Assembly: GCF_902702915.1 (NCBI RefSeq)
Contig: NZ_LR738849.1
Location: forward strand, 1 to 64,000
Length of the DNA stretch: 64,000 nt
Origin: Desulfovibrio sp. 86
Lineage (GTDB): Bacteria > Desulfobacterota > Desulfovibrionia > Desulfovibrionales > Desulfovibrionaceae
Direction of reading: 5' to 3'
Shown: piece by piece, positions 17,454 to 26,567 of the stretch
Position numbering within the stretch: position 1 is the stretch's first letter
Layout: each line of letters starts with the position of its first letter
Translations under genes and position numbers: made by a program
Notes under the pieces: generated by a model
Database searches by the model: none
Seen by the model: the letters and a program-made list of their open reading frames with translations, nothing else
What the model was told of the DNA's origin: nothing

Positions 17454-17927
17454 TTAAAGCTGACAGGAGTCAAGCTCACATCGGTAGACAAGGGCGTCTT
17501 CACCCGTGTCGGCATAGTAGTTGCGACGTCGTCCCACTTTCTTGAAGCCGCAGCTCTCGTACAAGGCAATGGCAGCCCTGTTCCCCGTTCGTACTTCAAG
17601 CAAGACTCTATGAATATCCATTTTACGCGCCAGGCGCAAGACAGTGCGCAAAATGCGCCTTCCGTGCCCACGGCGGCGCATATGGGGCCGCACCGCCAAA
17701 TTGAGTATTTCCAGTTCATCCTCGGTATGATAAATGGAAATATAGCCTTCGAGGCATTCGCCATTGAACAGGCCAAAGGCCGCAAATGCCTTTTGCCCAA
17801 AGGCGGCACGGCATTGCTCTTCAGACCAGGGCAACGTAAAACACTCCCGTTCTATAGCAGACATTTTTTCGGCATGGCATGCTTCAAGTTGCCGCATGCG
17901 CCATGCCTGCCCTGTGGACATGCTCAT
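17454..17927 (-). CDS. rimI: Ribosomal protein alanine N-acetyltransferase RimI (GNAT family)
   Basis: 157 residues. The GNAT acetyl-CoA loop appears as RRRGHGRRIL (about 84-93), followed by LLEVRTGNRAAIALYESCGF, typical of RimI. FTLPWSEEQ near residue 31 is the family's substrate-side signature. It acetylates the N-terminal Ala of ribosomal protein S18, or related targets. AAGGA stands about nine bases before the ATG. The ATG shares the four bases CATG with the ATG of the divergent Nudix-like gene. Confidence 0.88.
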   Translation of the reverse strand: MSMSTGQAWRMRQLEACHAEKMSAIERECFTLPWSEEQCRAAFGQKAFAAFGLFNGECLEGYISIYHTEDELEILNLAVRPHMRRRGHGRRILRTVLRLARKMDIHRVLLEVRTGNRAAIALYESCGFKKVGRRRNYYADTGEDALVYRCELDSCQL

Positions 17928-18441
17928 GAAAACAATTCCTTATGACTGCCTGAAAAATCCGGCACAAAGCCTTGAAGTGGTGGACAGCAACAATGCGCCC
18001 CTGTGCATCATGGCGAAAGAAGATGTTTTGCGCCAATGCCTGCCGCACCGTGCCGTGGCGCTGCTTGTCCGCGACAGACGGGGGCGCGCCCTGCTGACCT
18101 TGGGCGAACAGGGCTGGGGATTTTCGTCATACGGCCAGGTTGCAGCCGGGATGTCGTGCGAGAGCAGCGCACAGGATATCCTGTCTCGGGAATGGAGCCA
18201 GGAGGGCGGCCGCCTTGCCAGTCTGGGGCTCATGCCGCCCTCGCCCAGCAATGGCCTAACCTTTCTTCACCTGTATACGGCCAGCCTGCCGCGTTCCATC
18301 ATTAAAACCAGGGCCCTGGCACGCGACAGGCACCTGCTGGTGGATCAGGATGAGATGAAAGGATTGGGTTCCCACTTTGGCGATTTGCTCTCCCCTGTCA
18401 TGTATGCCGCCCTTGAGGGCGGATACCTCTCACATTTCTGA
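17926..18441 (+). CDS. Nudix-fold hydrolase, degenerate Nudix box
   Basis: 171 residues from the ATG at 17926; an ATG at 17920 is also in frame. The sequence around residues 35-60 (HRAVALLVRDRRGRALL) has the Nudix strand pattern. The box reads AGMSCESSAQDILSREWSQEGG: the RE is present, but one metal-binding Glu of REXXEE is Gln and the spacing is one residue short. It may hydrolyse poorly, or only bind nucleotides. There is no clear ribosome site. It is divergent from rimI. Confidence 0.6.
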   Translation: MKTIPYDCLKNPAQSLEVVDSNNAPLCIMAKEDVLRQCLPHRAVALLVRDRRGRALLTLGEQGWGFSSYGQVAAGMSCESSAQDILSREWSQEGGRLASLGLMPPSPSNGLTFLHLYTASLPRSIIKTRALARDRHLLVDQDEMKGLGSHFGDLLSPVMYAALEGGYLSHF

Positions 18442-18489
18442 GCAGCGCTGTTTTTGCCTCTGAACTGGATTACGCTCAGAACGTGGGAC

Positions 18490-19275
18490 TCAGGTCGTGG
18501 GGCTCAGCAAATCGACGGCCAGGGCGTGCAAACGCCCGTTGCTCGCAAGCAGGGGTTCGCCAAAATGCAGGAGATCGCCGTTCAGGTTGCTGACGCGCCC
18601 TCCAGCCTCTTCCACAAGCAGCATGCCCGCCGCAAAGTCCCACGGCTTGAGCCCGGCTTCATAAAAAATATCCAGCTTTCCGCTGGCGACGTATGCCAGA
18701 TCAATGGAGGCCGCGCCAATGCGCCGCACACCTTGCGCCATGGGTAAAACCAGGGCAAGGCGTTCTAGTATTTCCGGCAGCCGGGTGGCGATGTCATAGG
18801 GAAAACCTGTGCCCACCAGAGCGTCATTGAGACAGTCCACACCACTCACGGCAATGGGCTTGTCATTGCAAAAGGCTCCGTGACCACGGGCCGACCAGTA
18901 GCAGCGATGCAGCATGGGCACATTGACAATGCCAAGCTCAACACGTCCGTTGTGCCACAGGGCCACTGACGTGCCCACCTGTGGAATGCGATGCACAAAG
19001 TTGGTGGTGCCGTCCACAGGATCGATGATCCAGCAAAGCTCGTCAGGCGCTTCGTCGTCCCGGCTGCTTTCCTCGGCAAGAAAACACGCGCCGGGCACGA
19101 GGTTCGCCAGTTTTTCCTTTAAAAACGCCTCTACGGCCAGGTCGGTCTGGGTGACCAGGTCAATGCTGCCCTTGTGGCGCACGTTACTGGGCAACTCCCA
19201 GTGTTCGCGTATGATCTCACCGCTTTGCAGGACAATGTCCACGCAGTTTTTGAGTATGGAACTGGCATCAATCAT
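18490..19275 (-). CDS. Inositol monophosphatase family protein
   Basis: 261 residues. Metal ligands are present: Glu in FLAEESSRD, the IDPVDGTTNF motif and the second WDFAAGMLLVEEAGG motif near the C-terminus. The family dephosphorylates inositol phosphates and related sugar phosphates, and SuhB members also act in rRNA antitermination. The exact role here is open. AAAGGA stands six bases before the ATG. It is convergent with the Nudix-like gene. Confidence 0.9.
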   Translation of the reverse strand: MIDASSILKNCVDIVLQSGEIIREHWELPSNVRHKGSIDLVTQTDLAVEAFLKEKLANLVPGACFLAEESSRDDEAPDELCWIIDPVDGTTNFVHRIPQVGTSVALWHNGRVELGIVNVPMLHRCYWSARGHGAFCNDKPIAVSGVDCLNDALVGTGFPYDIATRLPEILERLALVLPMAQGVRRIGAASIDLAYVASGKLDIFYEAGLKPWDFAAGMLLVEEAGGRVSNLNGDLLHFGEPLLASNGRLHALAVDLLSPTT

Positions 19276-19637
19276 GAGAAATCCTTTGTTTCAAGTCGAA
19301 GCGCGCGAAACCCCGCCAAGTCCCCCGGACAAAAGCCGGACAGACTCAAGTGATCAGGTACATTTCCCGTGCTTCAGTTTACCCAGGTGTGCCATGGTGG
19401 TGACATTCAGAGCAATCCCGCGCCGCCGCTGACGCACGACAGCCGGGGCAGTTTTTCGCCATTGGGACTGAGAGCGACATAACCGCCCTGTTCAGCGCCG
19501 TAACAGGCGTGCTGTCAATGTTGAGAGGATGCCTGTTTGCAAAGATTGTGGCTCTGGAGCAGGCTACGAATGAAATGAGTTCACTACTGTGCAAGGATTT
19601 TCTGAAAAATCCTTGCCATTCTCAAGGATAATCTGCG
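19276..19637. other. 362-bp gap between mreB and the inositol-phosphatase gene
   Basis: No supported gene. A 71-codon minus-strand ORF (19379-19594) ends in a cysteine-rich stretch with CPGC and CSECHH. A short plus-strand ORF at 19530 has CKDC. None has a ribosome site or a recognised family. A hairpin (about 19590-19615, GCAAGGATTTT with its complement) follows the mreB stop but lacks a T-run. Confidence 0.5.
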
Positions 19638-20663
19638 CTAGTTGATAAAAACGGAGCGGTACGTTTCGCGGTCAAGCATGGCTTTGGCTGTGCCGCGCAA
19701 CACTGTGGTAAGCGGATCTTTATCAACAAAAACCTTGAGGCGGGTTTCTCTGGCGATATATTCGTCAAGGCCCTTGAGCAGTGAGCCTCCACCAGCCATG
19801 AGCATGCCGTTGCGGTAAATGTCTGCGGCAAGTTCGGGCGGCGTTTTTTCCAGCGCGCGCAAGACTACCTCAAGAATGGCCTGCACCGGCTCACGCAAGG
19901 CTTCACGAACATGCGCTTCTGTCACCTTGACCACTCGGGGGCCGCCGCGAACCATATCCTTGCCCGAAACCTCAAGGATGGGGGCATTAGGTATGGGCAT
20001 GGCCGAGCCGATAATCTTTTTCACGTTTTCAGCAGTATTGTCCCCTACTTCCATGCGAAAAGCATCACGCATGAAGCGCTGTACGGCCAGATTCATGGCG
20101 TCGCCCGCTATGCGTACCGACTGGGTATTGGCAACGCCGGACAGGGTAATGACAGCCACCTCGCTGGTGCCGCCGCCTATGTCCAGGACAAGATTGCCCA
20201 GGGGTTCGTGGATGGGTAAATCAGCCCCTATGGCGGCAGCCATCGGCTCTTCGATCATGGAGATGTCTGCCGCTCCGGCCAGCATGGCCGCGTCAATGAC
20301 AGCCCTTTTTTCAACCTGGGTAATACCGGTGGGGATGCAGATGGACATGGAAGGCTTGACCAGACGAAGCCCCGTGATGGCCTTGCGCACAAAGTAGGAA
20401 ATCATGGCGCGAGTGACGTCAAAGTCGGCGATGACGCCGTCCTTCATGGGGCGAACCGCGCGGATACGCTGAGGTGTCCGCCCTATGTATTCTTTTGCGG
20501 CGGCTCCCACGGCAAGGACTTTGCCGGAATGCGCGTCCAGGGCGACCACTGACGGTTCATTGACGACAATGCCGTGCGCCCTGGTGTAAAGCAGGGTGTT
20601 GGCGGTGCCAAGATCCATGGCTATGTCTTTCGACAGAAAACGGAAAAAGCGCCGCAGCAACAT
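19638..20663 (-). CDS. mreB: Rod-shape determining protein MreB
   Basis: 341 residues, standard length. The actin-fold phosphate loop is DLGTANTLLY (17-26), and the second phosphate motif is LDIGGGTSEVAVI (about 165). GGGSLLKGLDEYIA is the adenosine motif. MreB filaments on the inner membrane guide cell-wall elongation. The usual mreC and mreD partners do not follow. The gene starts two bases after the GAF-domain gene, so the two are one transcript. Confidence 0.96.
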   Translation of the reverse strand: MLLRRFFRFLSKDIAMDLGTANTLLYTRAHGIVVNEPSVVALDAHSGKVLAVGAAAKEYIGRTPQRIRAVRPMKDGVIADFDVTRAMISYFVRKAITGLRLVKPSMSICIPTGITQVEKRAVIDAAMLAGAADISMIEEPMAAAIGADLPIHEPLGNLVLDIGGGTSEVAVITLSGVANTQSVRIAGDAMNLAVQRFMRDAFRMEVGDNTAENVKKIIGSAMPIPNAPILEVSGKDMVRGGPRVVKVTEAHVREALREPVQAILEVVLRALEKTPPELAADIYRNGMLMAGGGSLLKGLDEYIARETRLKVFVDKDPLTTVLRGTAKAMLDRETYRSVFIN

Positions 20664-20665
20664 AA

Positions 20666-21703
20666 TTAATTTTCTTTTTGAGGTGGCATGGGGGCACTGT
20701 CCGGATCATATACCTGGGGGCCATCGCTGTGCACCCTGGCTCGGGGCAGCATGGTGCGCAAACGCACCTTGAGGTACAGATTTTCAAGAAACAGCGCCAG
20801 ATGGTCTACGGCCTGACGCACAAAACTGCGCATGGACTCATCAATCTGCCTGGGCTGCGTGTGGGCCAGGCACAAAACGCCGCGTGTACTTTTGTTGACC
20901 ACAACAGGCATGCAAATGGCGGCTTGAAAGTCCGGCATATCAGGGAGCTTGCCGAATAAAACAGTGGAGGGCGCGCCCTCTACCCCTTCGGCCACCACAG
21001 GTTGATCGTTGTGAAAAACCCAGCCGGTTATGCCGCTGCCCATAGGCAAGATGAGGGGTTCCTGCCCGTCAAGAAGAAGCCGCGCTGATTCAGCTTCCAC
21101 GCAATATGTTTCGCCAGGGGTATCCACCGAGGCAAAGGCGCAGTAGTCAAAGCCCGTAGCCTCGACCATGATGCGCAGATAATTCTGTAAAAATTGCGGC
21201 CAGCGCTTATAGCGAAAGCGCAGATCCTGGATGACGCCCAGTTCCACAAAGTAGCGTGGAATATTGCCCGTCAGATCCTGGCGGCCCTTGCTGCCCTGCT
21301 GGCGCGCCACCAGCTCTGCAAACATCTGTAATATCTTGTGGTCTTTGTCAGAAAAAGAATACTGTCTTTTGCTGTCAACGCATAACGCCCCTCCGGTCGG
21401 CACGGGGCAACCCATGAAGGCCTTGATGGCGGCCTCTTCACCACCGGAATAGTAGCCAAGGTTGCTCTGGCGCTGATCAAAGTTGGGGACAAGAAGCGGC
21501 TGGCGATTGCGTACAATCCAGCCCACCAGCCCCTTGCCAGGCAGCACTGTGGCCTTTGCCCCGATTTTGTCGCCAAGGCTGAAGGAAGCGGCGAGGTGGT
21601 GCCCCTCCCCCTCTTCGTCGGGCAAAAACAAGACAACAGAGTATGCGTCAAAAACGCTGCAAACGATACTGAGTATATGTTTTTCTAAAGAATTTTCAGT
21701 CAT
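20666..21703 (-). CDS. GAF-domain protein upstream of mreB
   Basis: About 345 residues from ATG 21703; an ATG at 21760 would add 19 weakly coding residues, and neither has a strong ribosome site. Two GAF domains are apparent. The first (about 5-155) has GLVGWIVRNRQPLLVPNF. The second (about 185-320) has ITGWVFHNDQPVVAEG. A short tail ends the protein. No output domain or membrane segment is seen, so it probably passes a small-molecule signal by protein contact. Its link to cell shape is inferred only from the two-base spacing to mreB. Confidence 0.75.
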   Translation of the reverse strand: MTENSLEKHILSIVCSVFDAYSVVLFLPDEEGEGHHLAASFSLGDKIGAKATVLPGKGLVGWIVRNRQPLLVPNFDQRQSNLGYYSGGEEAAIKAFMGCPVPTGGALCVDSKRQYSFSDKDHKILQMFAELVARQQGSKGRQDLTGNIPRYFVELGVIQDLRFRYKRWPQFLQNYLRIMVEATGFDYCAFASVDTPGETYCVEAESARLLLDGQEPLILPMGSGITGWVFHNDQPVVAEGVEGAPSTVLFGKLPDMPDFQAAICMPVVVNKSTRGVLCLAHTQPRQIDESMRSFVRQAVDHLALFLENLYLKVRLRTMLPRARVHSDGPQVYDPDSAPMPPQKEN

Positions 21704-21885
21704 GGTGCTGTGGGTTTTATGGTGATGCGGCTTGGCCGCCAAATCTATTAATAAGCTCATTTCTTGTAACAAAGCGTACCGTCCCCCGCAACTGCTTTTG
21801 ATCATAGGACGATGCAACAGGTCAGGCAATCAGAAGAAAAATGGACAAATTTACATAAATATGGGCACGCTGCCCCTGTAAGGGG

Positions 21886-21914
21886 TTGACTCTTGTGTAA
21901 AATATTTATTTATC
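21886..21914 (+). promoter_or_regulatory. Candidate sigma-70 promoter for the 572-aa protein operon
   Basis: TTGACT at 21886-21891, a 17-base spacer, then TTTATC at 21909-21914, about 73 bases before the ATG at 21987. The -10 is weak, but the region is very AT-rich. Confidence 0.4.
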
Positions 21915-21986
21915 AGCTATGGACACTGGAATTATTTTAAAAATAAGTATAAATAATTGAGAAAGACTGGTATGTAGGGTGCAGGA

Positions 21987-23705
21987 ATGATCAAGTGGCA
22001 AGAGGTCTTCAGCAAAAATGGTCAACCTTGGCGGGACGCAACGTGCTTGTCCGCCCCTGTTGCCATCAGCGACCTTGAGTCGCTCAAGAATTTTCTTGAT
22101 GCCGTACACGTGCGCTTCTGCCTGGTAAAGCCCTATCAGGAGAACAAGAACTACCCGGTTGTGGAAGGCCGCGAACTTCTGCCTTCATTTGACAATGACA
22201 TGTTCGAATACAGGGAACTGCCAGGCTTTTCCCTGGTGGCTTTTGCCCGCCAACTGGATTATTTTTCTGAAATTTTTCAATTTGACAGGTTGCACCCGGT
22301 CGTCACCGAGGGTGAGGGAGCCTTATGCCCGCTGGAAAATCAGGTGATGGGGCAAAACCTGCAAACCCTCGCTTCACGTCTTCCGCGCATGCATCAGGAT
22401 GTCTTTCGTCAGCAGTTCCGCTCTACGGACACTGTTCTGCTTGAAAGCTACCCCGCGCTCATGCCGTACCTGCTCAATATGGACAGGGCGCAAGTGCTGG
22501 CCTGGGGCGCGGACAACCAGTTTCATCTGGCTGGCGTGTTCGCCTCTTTTCCCTCTGATATTGACAGCGAACTTAAGCGGTTTGGCATACGTATCGGCAA
22601 GTTTGTCTATGGCGACAGCGATATTTATGAACGCAACCGCATGTTTGTGTATCAGTATCTTATGGAGCTTTACGGCTTTCCCATTGTGTCCGAGCGGCGC
22701 ACGTCCAGTGCGCTTTTTGCGCGCAAGCTGCATAAAATGGGTGAACATTTTCTTCTGCGGGTTCTCGGGCAGACTGACCGTACCCTCACAACCTATATGT
22801 CCATTGGCGGAAACCAGCGCTACCCTCAACTGGAAAAGATAGCCTTGGTCGCCGTGGATGCCGACCATGAAGAAGCACTTGAAATCATAGACCGCGACGG
22901 GTTTTTCCTTGATAAGCCCCGTCGGGTCGTCATCTTGCGCGTCAAATACCGCCAGCATACCTTTGATTCGAGCAACGTCCGCCAGGATCGCGCGCTTTCC
23001 GTGGTGGCTCAGGAAGTGCTGCATCCTCTCACCGGCGAGCGCCTCACCGGGCTCAATCTTATCAAGGATACGTCCAACATGTTCCTGCGCCTCAACGACA
23101 TAGTGCGCGGCGAATTCACGGGGCGTATTGTCTTCAAGCGCACCGAGGTTGTGGAAAATACCGACACTCACGAAAAGAGACTCAAATTTCTGTACAGCTG
23201 GCTGACCAAGCACCAGCGCCGCATGATCAGTTATAGCGACGAGTTTTTTTCCAATGTCAGCAAAGTGCTGTCTAATTACCTCTACTCGCCGGACAATGAC
23301 GAGGTTTTTGAAGATCTGCGTGAACTGTATCAGGAAGTCTGCACACGCTTCAGCTATATTCAGCAGGCCCGCCGCGTGCGGATTCTGGAAGACCTGTGCA
23401 CGCGCAGTTGCAAGGGCGTACATATCACATACAGGCAGATGCTCAGCGAAGCCCTGGTCTTGCTCAATGAACTGAAATTTGAGGTAGTCAACTTCTTTCC
23501 CGCACTGGTGGACGGCATCATCGACTGTGTTGAAAAAATATTGCGCGATCGCTACCTGCAACGCCAGTACATTGAACCGCCGGAAGACAGTCTGACCCCT
23601 GCCGGTATTGAAATACGCAAAAATTACGGACGCCTCGTGTCCTTGCAGGACGGCTTTAAGGCTGTACGCAAGGCACGGAAGGGCAAGGAAAGCATGTTAA
23701 CATGA
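21987..23705 (+). CDS. Conserved-looking protein of unknown function
   Basis: 572 residues, cytosolic, with no membrane segment or signal peptide. I do not recognise a family. It begins with a Trp/Asp-rich region and has a YIYG-poor, Arg/Tyr-rich middle. The last 200 residues look helical and charged (LYSWLTKHQRRM, LYQEVCTRFSYIQ), like a helical bundle. The start has AGGGTGCAGG close upstream. It overlaps rsmE by four bases (ATGA), so the three genes from here to rarA form one operon. A role in rRNA modification or replication can only be guessed from this position. Confidence 0.7.
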   Translation: MIKWQEVFSKNGQPWRDATCLSAPVAISDLESLKNFLDAVHVRFCLVKPYQENKNYPVVEGRELLPSFDNDMFEYRELPGFSLVAFARQLDYFSEIFQFDRLHPVVTEGEGALCPLENQVMGQNLQTLASRLPRMHQDVFRQQFRSTDTVLLESYPALMPYLLNMDRAQVLAWGADNQFHLAGVFASFPSDIDSELKRFGIRIGKFVYGDSDIYERNRMFVYQYLMELYGFPIVSERRTSSALFARKLHKMGEHFLLRVLGQTDRTLTTYMSIGGNQRYPQLEKIALVAVDADHEEALEIIDRDGFFLDKPRRVVILRVKYRQHTFDSSNVRQDRALSVVAQEVLHPLTGERLTGLNLIKDTSNMFLRLNDIVRGEFTGRIVFKRTEVVENTDTHEKRLKFLYSWLTKHQRRMISYSDEFFSNVSKVLSNYLYSPDNDEVFEDLRELYQEVCTRFSYIQQARRVRILEDLCTRSCKGVHITYRQMLSEALVLLNELKFEVVNFFPALVDGIIDCVEKILRDRYLQRQYIEPPEDSLTPAGIEIRKNYGRLVSLQDGFKAVRKARKGKESMLT

Positions 23706-24457
23706 GTTTGGCGTTATTTTATCTGCCTCCGGAACACTGGGGGCATGAGGTTTGTCTTGATGGCCAGGAGGCCCGTCATCTGAGTCAGGTTTTGCGCATT
23801 GCCCCCGGCAGCGAAGTTGGGCTTCTTGATGGCCGGGGCCGTCTTGGCCGTTTTGTGGTGCTGAAGGCCGGAAAAAAAACCGTGAACCTTGAGTGCAGAA
23901 GCGAAGAATTTTTGCCGCAGCCTGAAGCTCGCGCCGTGGTTGCCCTTGCCTACAGCAAGGCCGTACGCCGTGGATTTTTTATGGAAAAAGCCGTGGAACT
24001 CGGCGCAGCCGGCATATGGCTGTGGCAAGGCGATCACAGTCAGGGCAAACTTTCCGCGGCAGCACAGGAAGCGTGCCAGGGGCAGCTTGTTGCTGGCGCC
24101 AAACAGTGCGGCAATCCCTGGTTGCCGGAGGTTTGCGTGCTCGGCGGCGGGGTGGACGATCTGGTCAGGCAGGCGGCCGAAGCCGACTACCGCATTCTGC
24201 CATGGGAAGCGCAGGACGCCGTCCCCATGCTTTCCCCAACCATGGCGGGGCAGCGCGGTTTGACAGTTTATGTCATTGGCCCTGAGGGCGGTTTTTCACA
24301 GCGTGAGCTTGCCTTGCTCACGAAGTCCGGTTTTTGCGCTGTGAGCCTGGGCACGCGGGTGCTTCGCTGCGAAACGGCCGCAACCCTCTGCCTTGGCATA
24401 CACTGGTGGGCTTCGCAATTGCCGGAGGCTCCACCGCACGAGGCGGAACGGTCATGA
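23702..24457 (+). CDS. rsmE: 16S rRNA (uracil-1498-N3)-methyltransferase
   Basis: 251 residues. The C-terminal SPOUT knot has VIGPEGGFSQREL and LGTRVLRCETAA, the RsmE signatures; the N-terminal part is the PUA-like RNA-binding domain with RHLSQVLRI. It methylates U1498 of 16S rRNA. It overlaps its neighbours on both sides by four bases. Confidence 0.94.
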   Translation: MSLALFYLPPEHWGHEVCLDGQEARHLSQVLRIAPGSEVGLLDGRGRLGRFVVLKAGKKTVNLECRSEEFLPQPEARAVVALAYSKAVRRGFFMEKAVELGAAGIWLWQGDHSQGKLSAAAQEACQGQLVAGAKQCGNPWLPEVCVLGGGVDDLVRQAAEADYRILPWEAQDAVPMLSPTMAGQRGLTVYVIGPEGGFSQRELALLTKSGFCAVSLGTRVLRCETAATLCLGIHWWASQLPEAPPHEAERS

Positions 24458-25677
24458 CCGTCAACAAACCCCTGCCGGAGCGCATGCGCCCGGATGATCT
24501 GGCGCTCTTTCTGGGTCAGACGCATCTTGGCGGACGCCTGCATTCTCTCATGCAGGCCCCGCGTCTGCCAAGCCTGCTTTTTTTCGGCCCTCCGGGCTGC
24601 GGTAAATCCACGTTGGCCCTGCTGCTGGCAAAATCCACAGGCAAAAAATTTTTGCGGCTCAGCGCGCCTGAGGCGGGTTTGCAGCATTTGCGCCGTTCGC
24701 TTTCTGGCGTGGACATTCTTGTTCTTGATGAGCTGCACCGTTTTTCCAAGGCGCAGCAAGACTTTTTTTTGCCTCTGGTAGAGTCGGGCGAGCTTACCCT
24801 GCTGGCTACGACCACCGAAAATCCTTCTTTCAGCGTCACGCGCCAGTTGCTTTCACGGCTTCATGTGCTGCGGCTACGCCCCCTGGGACGCCCTGAACTC
24901 ATGGAACTGGCCAAGCGCGGCGCTGCCGACCTTCAGATGAACATGTCTGAAGAACTGGCGGATTTGCTGTCGGGCGCGTCGCACGGTGATGCCCGCACCT
25001 TGCTGAACCTTGTGGAGTATGTGTCCGCCCTGCCCGCTGATCTGCAAGAACTTGAGCATATTAAGGCCGCGCTGCCCGAAGTGCTGGTTCGGCACGACAA
25101 GGACGGCGACAACCACTACGAGCTTGCCTCGGCGCTTATCAAATCCATTCGGGGCAGTGATGTTGACGCGGCCCTGTATTATCTGGCCTGCCTGCTTGAG
25201 GGCGGCGAAGACCCGCGTTTTATCTGCCGTCGGCTCATTCTGTCGGCTTCGGAGGATGTGGGGTTGGCTGATCCCGCTGCCCTGTCGCTGGCGGTTTCGT
25301 GCCAGCAGGCTGTGGAATTTGTAGGCATGCCCGAGGGGTTTATTCCCCTGGCTGAAACCGTGACGTATCTGGCCATGGCCCGCAAGAGCAATGCCTCATA
25401 CGCGGCCTACCTCAATGCCCAGCGTGAAATCAAGCTCAATGGCCCGCGCCCGGTGCCGCTCCACCTGCGCAATCCCTCTACCCAACTGCAAAAGGAATGG
25501 GGCTACGGCAAGGAATACAAGTATCCCCACAACTACCCGGATTCCTGGGTCGATCAGTCCTACCTGCCTCAGGGCCTTGAAGGACGCCGTTTCTATCAGC
25601 CACGCGATAATGGTGAAGAACCTCGTCTCTCACAGTGGTGGCGCAAGATTCACAAAATCAAAAAAACGGAAGACTAG
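24454..25677 (+). CDS. rarA: Replication-associated recombination protein A (AAA+ ATPase)
   Basis: 407 residues from ATG 24454, which overlaps the rsmE stop. A longer in-frame ORF exists but lies inside rsmE. Walker A is GPPGCGKST near residue 48 and Walker B is ILVLDELHRF. Sensor 1 (ATTENPSFS) is followed by the RarA C-terminal oligomerisation domain. RarA/MgsA acts at stalled replication forks with single-stranded DNA-binding protein. Sequence after the ATPase includes KYPHNYP, typical of the family. Confidence 0.94.
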   Translation: MTVNKPLPERMRPDDLALFLGQTHLGGRLHSLMQAPRLPSLLFFGPPGCGKSTLALLLAKSTGKKFLRLSAPEAGLQHLRRSLSGVDILVLDELHRFSKAQQDFFLPLVESGELTLLATTTENPSFSVTRQLLSRLHVLRLRPLGRPELMELAKRGAADLQMNMSEELADLLSGASHGDARTLLNLVEYVSALPADLQELEHIKAALPEVLVRHDKDGDNHYELASALIKSIRGSDVDAALYYLACLLEGGEDPRFICRRLILSASEDVGLADPAALSLAVSCQQAVEFVGMPEGFIPLAETVTYLAMARKSNASYAAYLNAQREIKLNGPRPVPLHLRNPSTQLQKEWGYGKEYKYPHNYPDSWVDQSYLPQGLEGRRFYQPRDNGEEPRLSQWWRKIHKIKKTED

Positions 25678-25679
25678 GT

Positions 25680-26534
25680 ATGCATCCTTTTGTTGAAGGC
25701 GTCTTTGCGCAAAAATTTCTTACTGGCAATGAGTATGCGAGCCAGAACGCGCACGCGGGCTTTTTTTCGCGGCTTTTTCCATCACTCAGCTTTTACAGCC
25801 GCCTTTTTGGCGGCCCGGTGCGCTGGCTGTGCTCCAAGGCCGCCAAGGGACAGTGCGACGACAGCGCCTGGGTGCATGCCAGCGTGTGGGTCTCTGACCT
25901 GATGGAGAGCATTGGCTGCCCCATTGAAGTGCAGGGCATGGACGCCATCAACGAAGTGGACGGGCCCTGCCTTTTTGTGGCCAACCACATGAGCACGTTG
26001 GAAACCTTCATGCTGCCCGGCATGATACGCCCAAGGCGTCCCGTGACCTTTGTGGTCAAAAAAAGTTTGACGACCATGCCCTTCTTTGGCCCTGTCATGT
26101 GTTCACGCGACCCCATTGTTGTCGGGCGCACCAATCCGCGCGAAGATTTGACGGCAGTGCTTGAGGGCGGCCTTGAACGCCTGAAAAAAGGAATATCTAT
26201 TATTGTTTTTCCGCAGAGTACGCGGTCGCTGATTTTTGATCAGGGGCACTTCAATTCCATTGGCGTCAAACTGGCGCGCAAGGCGGGGGTGCCCGTGATT
26301 CCCCTCGCGCTGAAGACTGACGCCTGGGGCCAAGGGCGCAAGATCAAGGAACTGGGCCCAATGCGCCCTGGCATGCCCGTGCGGTATTGCTTCGCTAAAC
26401 CGCTGTATGTGCAGGGGCAAGGCAAGGAAGAACATGCGGCCGTCTGCCAGCACATTGCCAGCCACCTTGAGGAATGGATACGAAAGGACGGAGCCAATGA
26501 TTCCCATCCGTCACAACCTGCGGTACAGGCCTGA
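25680..26534 (+). CDS. Lysophospholipid acyltransferase (PlsC family)
   Basis: 284 residues from ATG 25680. The acyltransferase core starts with VANHMSTLET; the usual H-x4-D motif is H-x4-E here. The later FPEGTR motif reads FPQSTRS. Both changes keep the catalytic His. The family moves an acyl chain to 1-acylglycerol 3-phosphate at the inner membrane. The N-terminal 80 residues contain no clear membrane helix. It follows rarA by two bases, so it may belong to the same operon. Confidence 0.82.
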   Translation: MHPFVEGVFAQKFLTGNEYASQNAHAGFFSRLFPSLSFYSRLFGGPVRWLCSKAAKGQCDDSAWVHASVWVSDLMESIGCPIEVQGMDAINEVDGPCLFVANHMSTLETFMLPGMIRPRRPVTFVVKKSLTTMPFFGPVMCSRDPIVVGRTNPREDLTAVLEGGLERLKKGISIIVFPQSTRSLIFDQGHFNSIGVKLARKAGVPVIPLALKTDAWGQGRKIKELGPMRPGMPVRYCFAKPLYVQGQGKEEHAAVCQHIASHLEEWIRKDGANDSHPSQPAVQA

Positions 26535-26567
26535 ACTTTTGCAGACGTAGCATCTCCGTCTCATGCC

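Noticed and set aside
19379..19594. 71-codon ORF with CPGC and CSECHH in the gap after mreB
   Set aside because: It looked like a haem-c or zinc-binding fragment, but it has no ribosome site, only one CxxCH and no signal peptide. A different frame in the same DNA is equally protein-like, so I treat it as possible debris.
22374..23561. 395-codon minus-strand ORF opposite the 572-aa gene
   Set aside because: No ribosome site, no recognisable motif, and it is wholly inside an operon read the other way.
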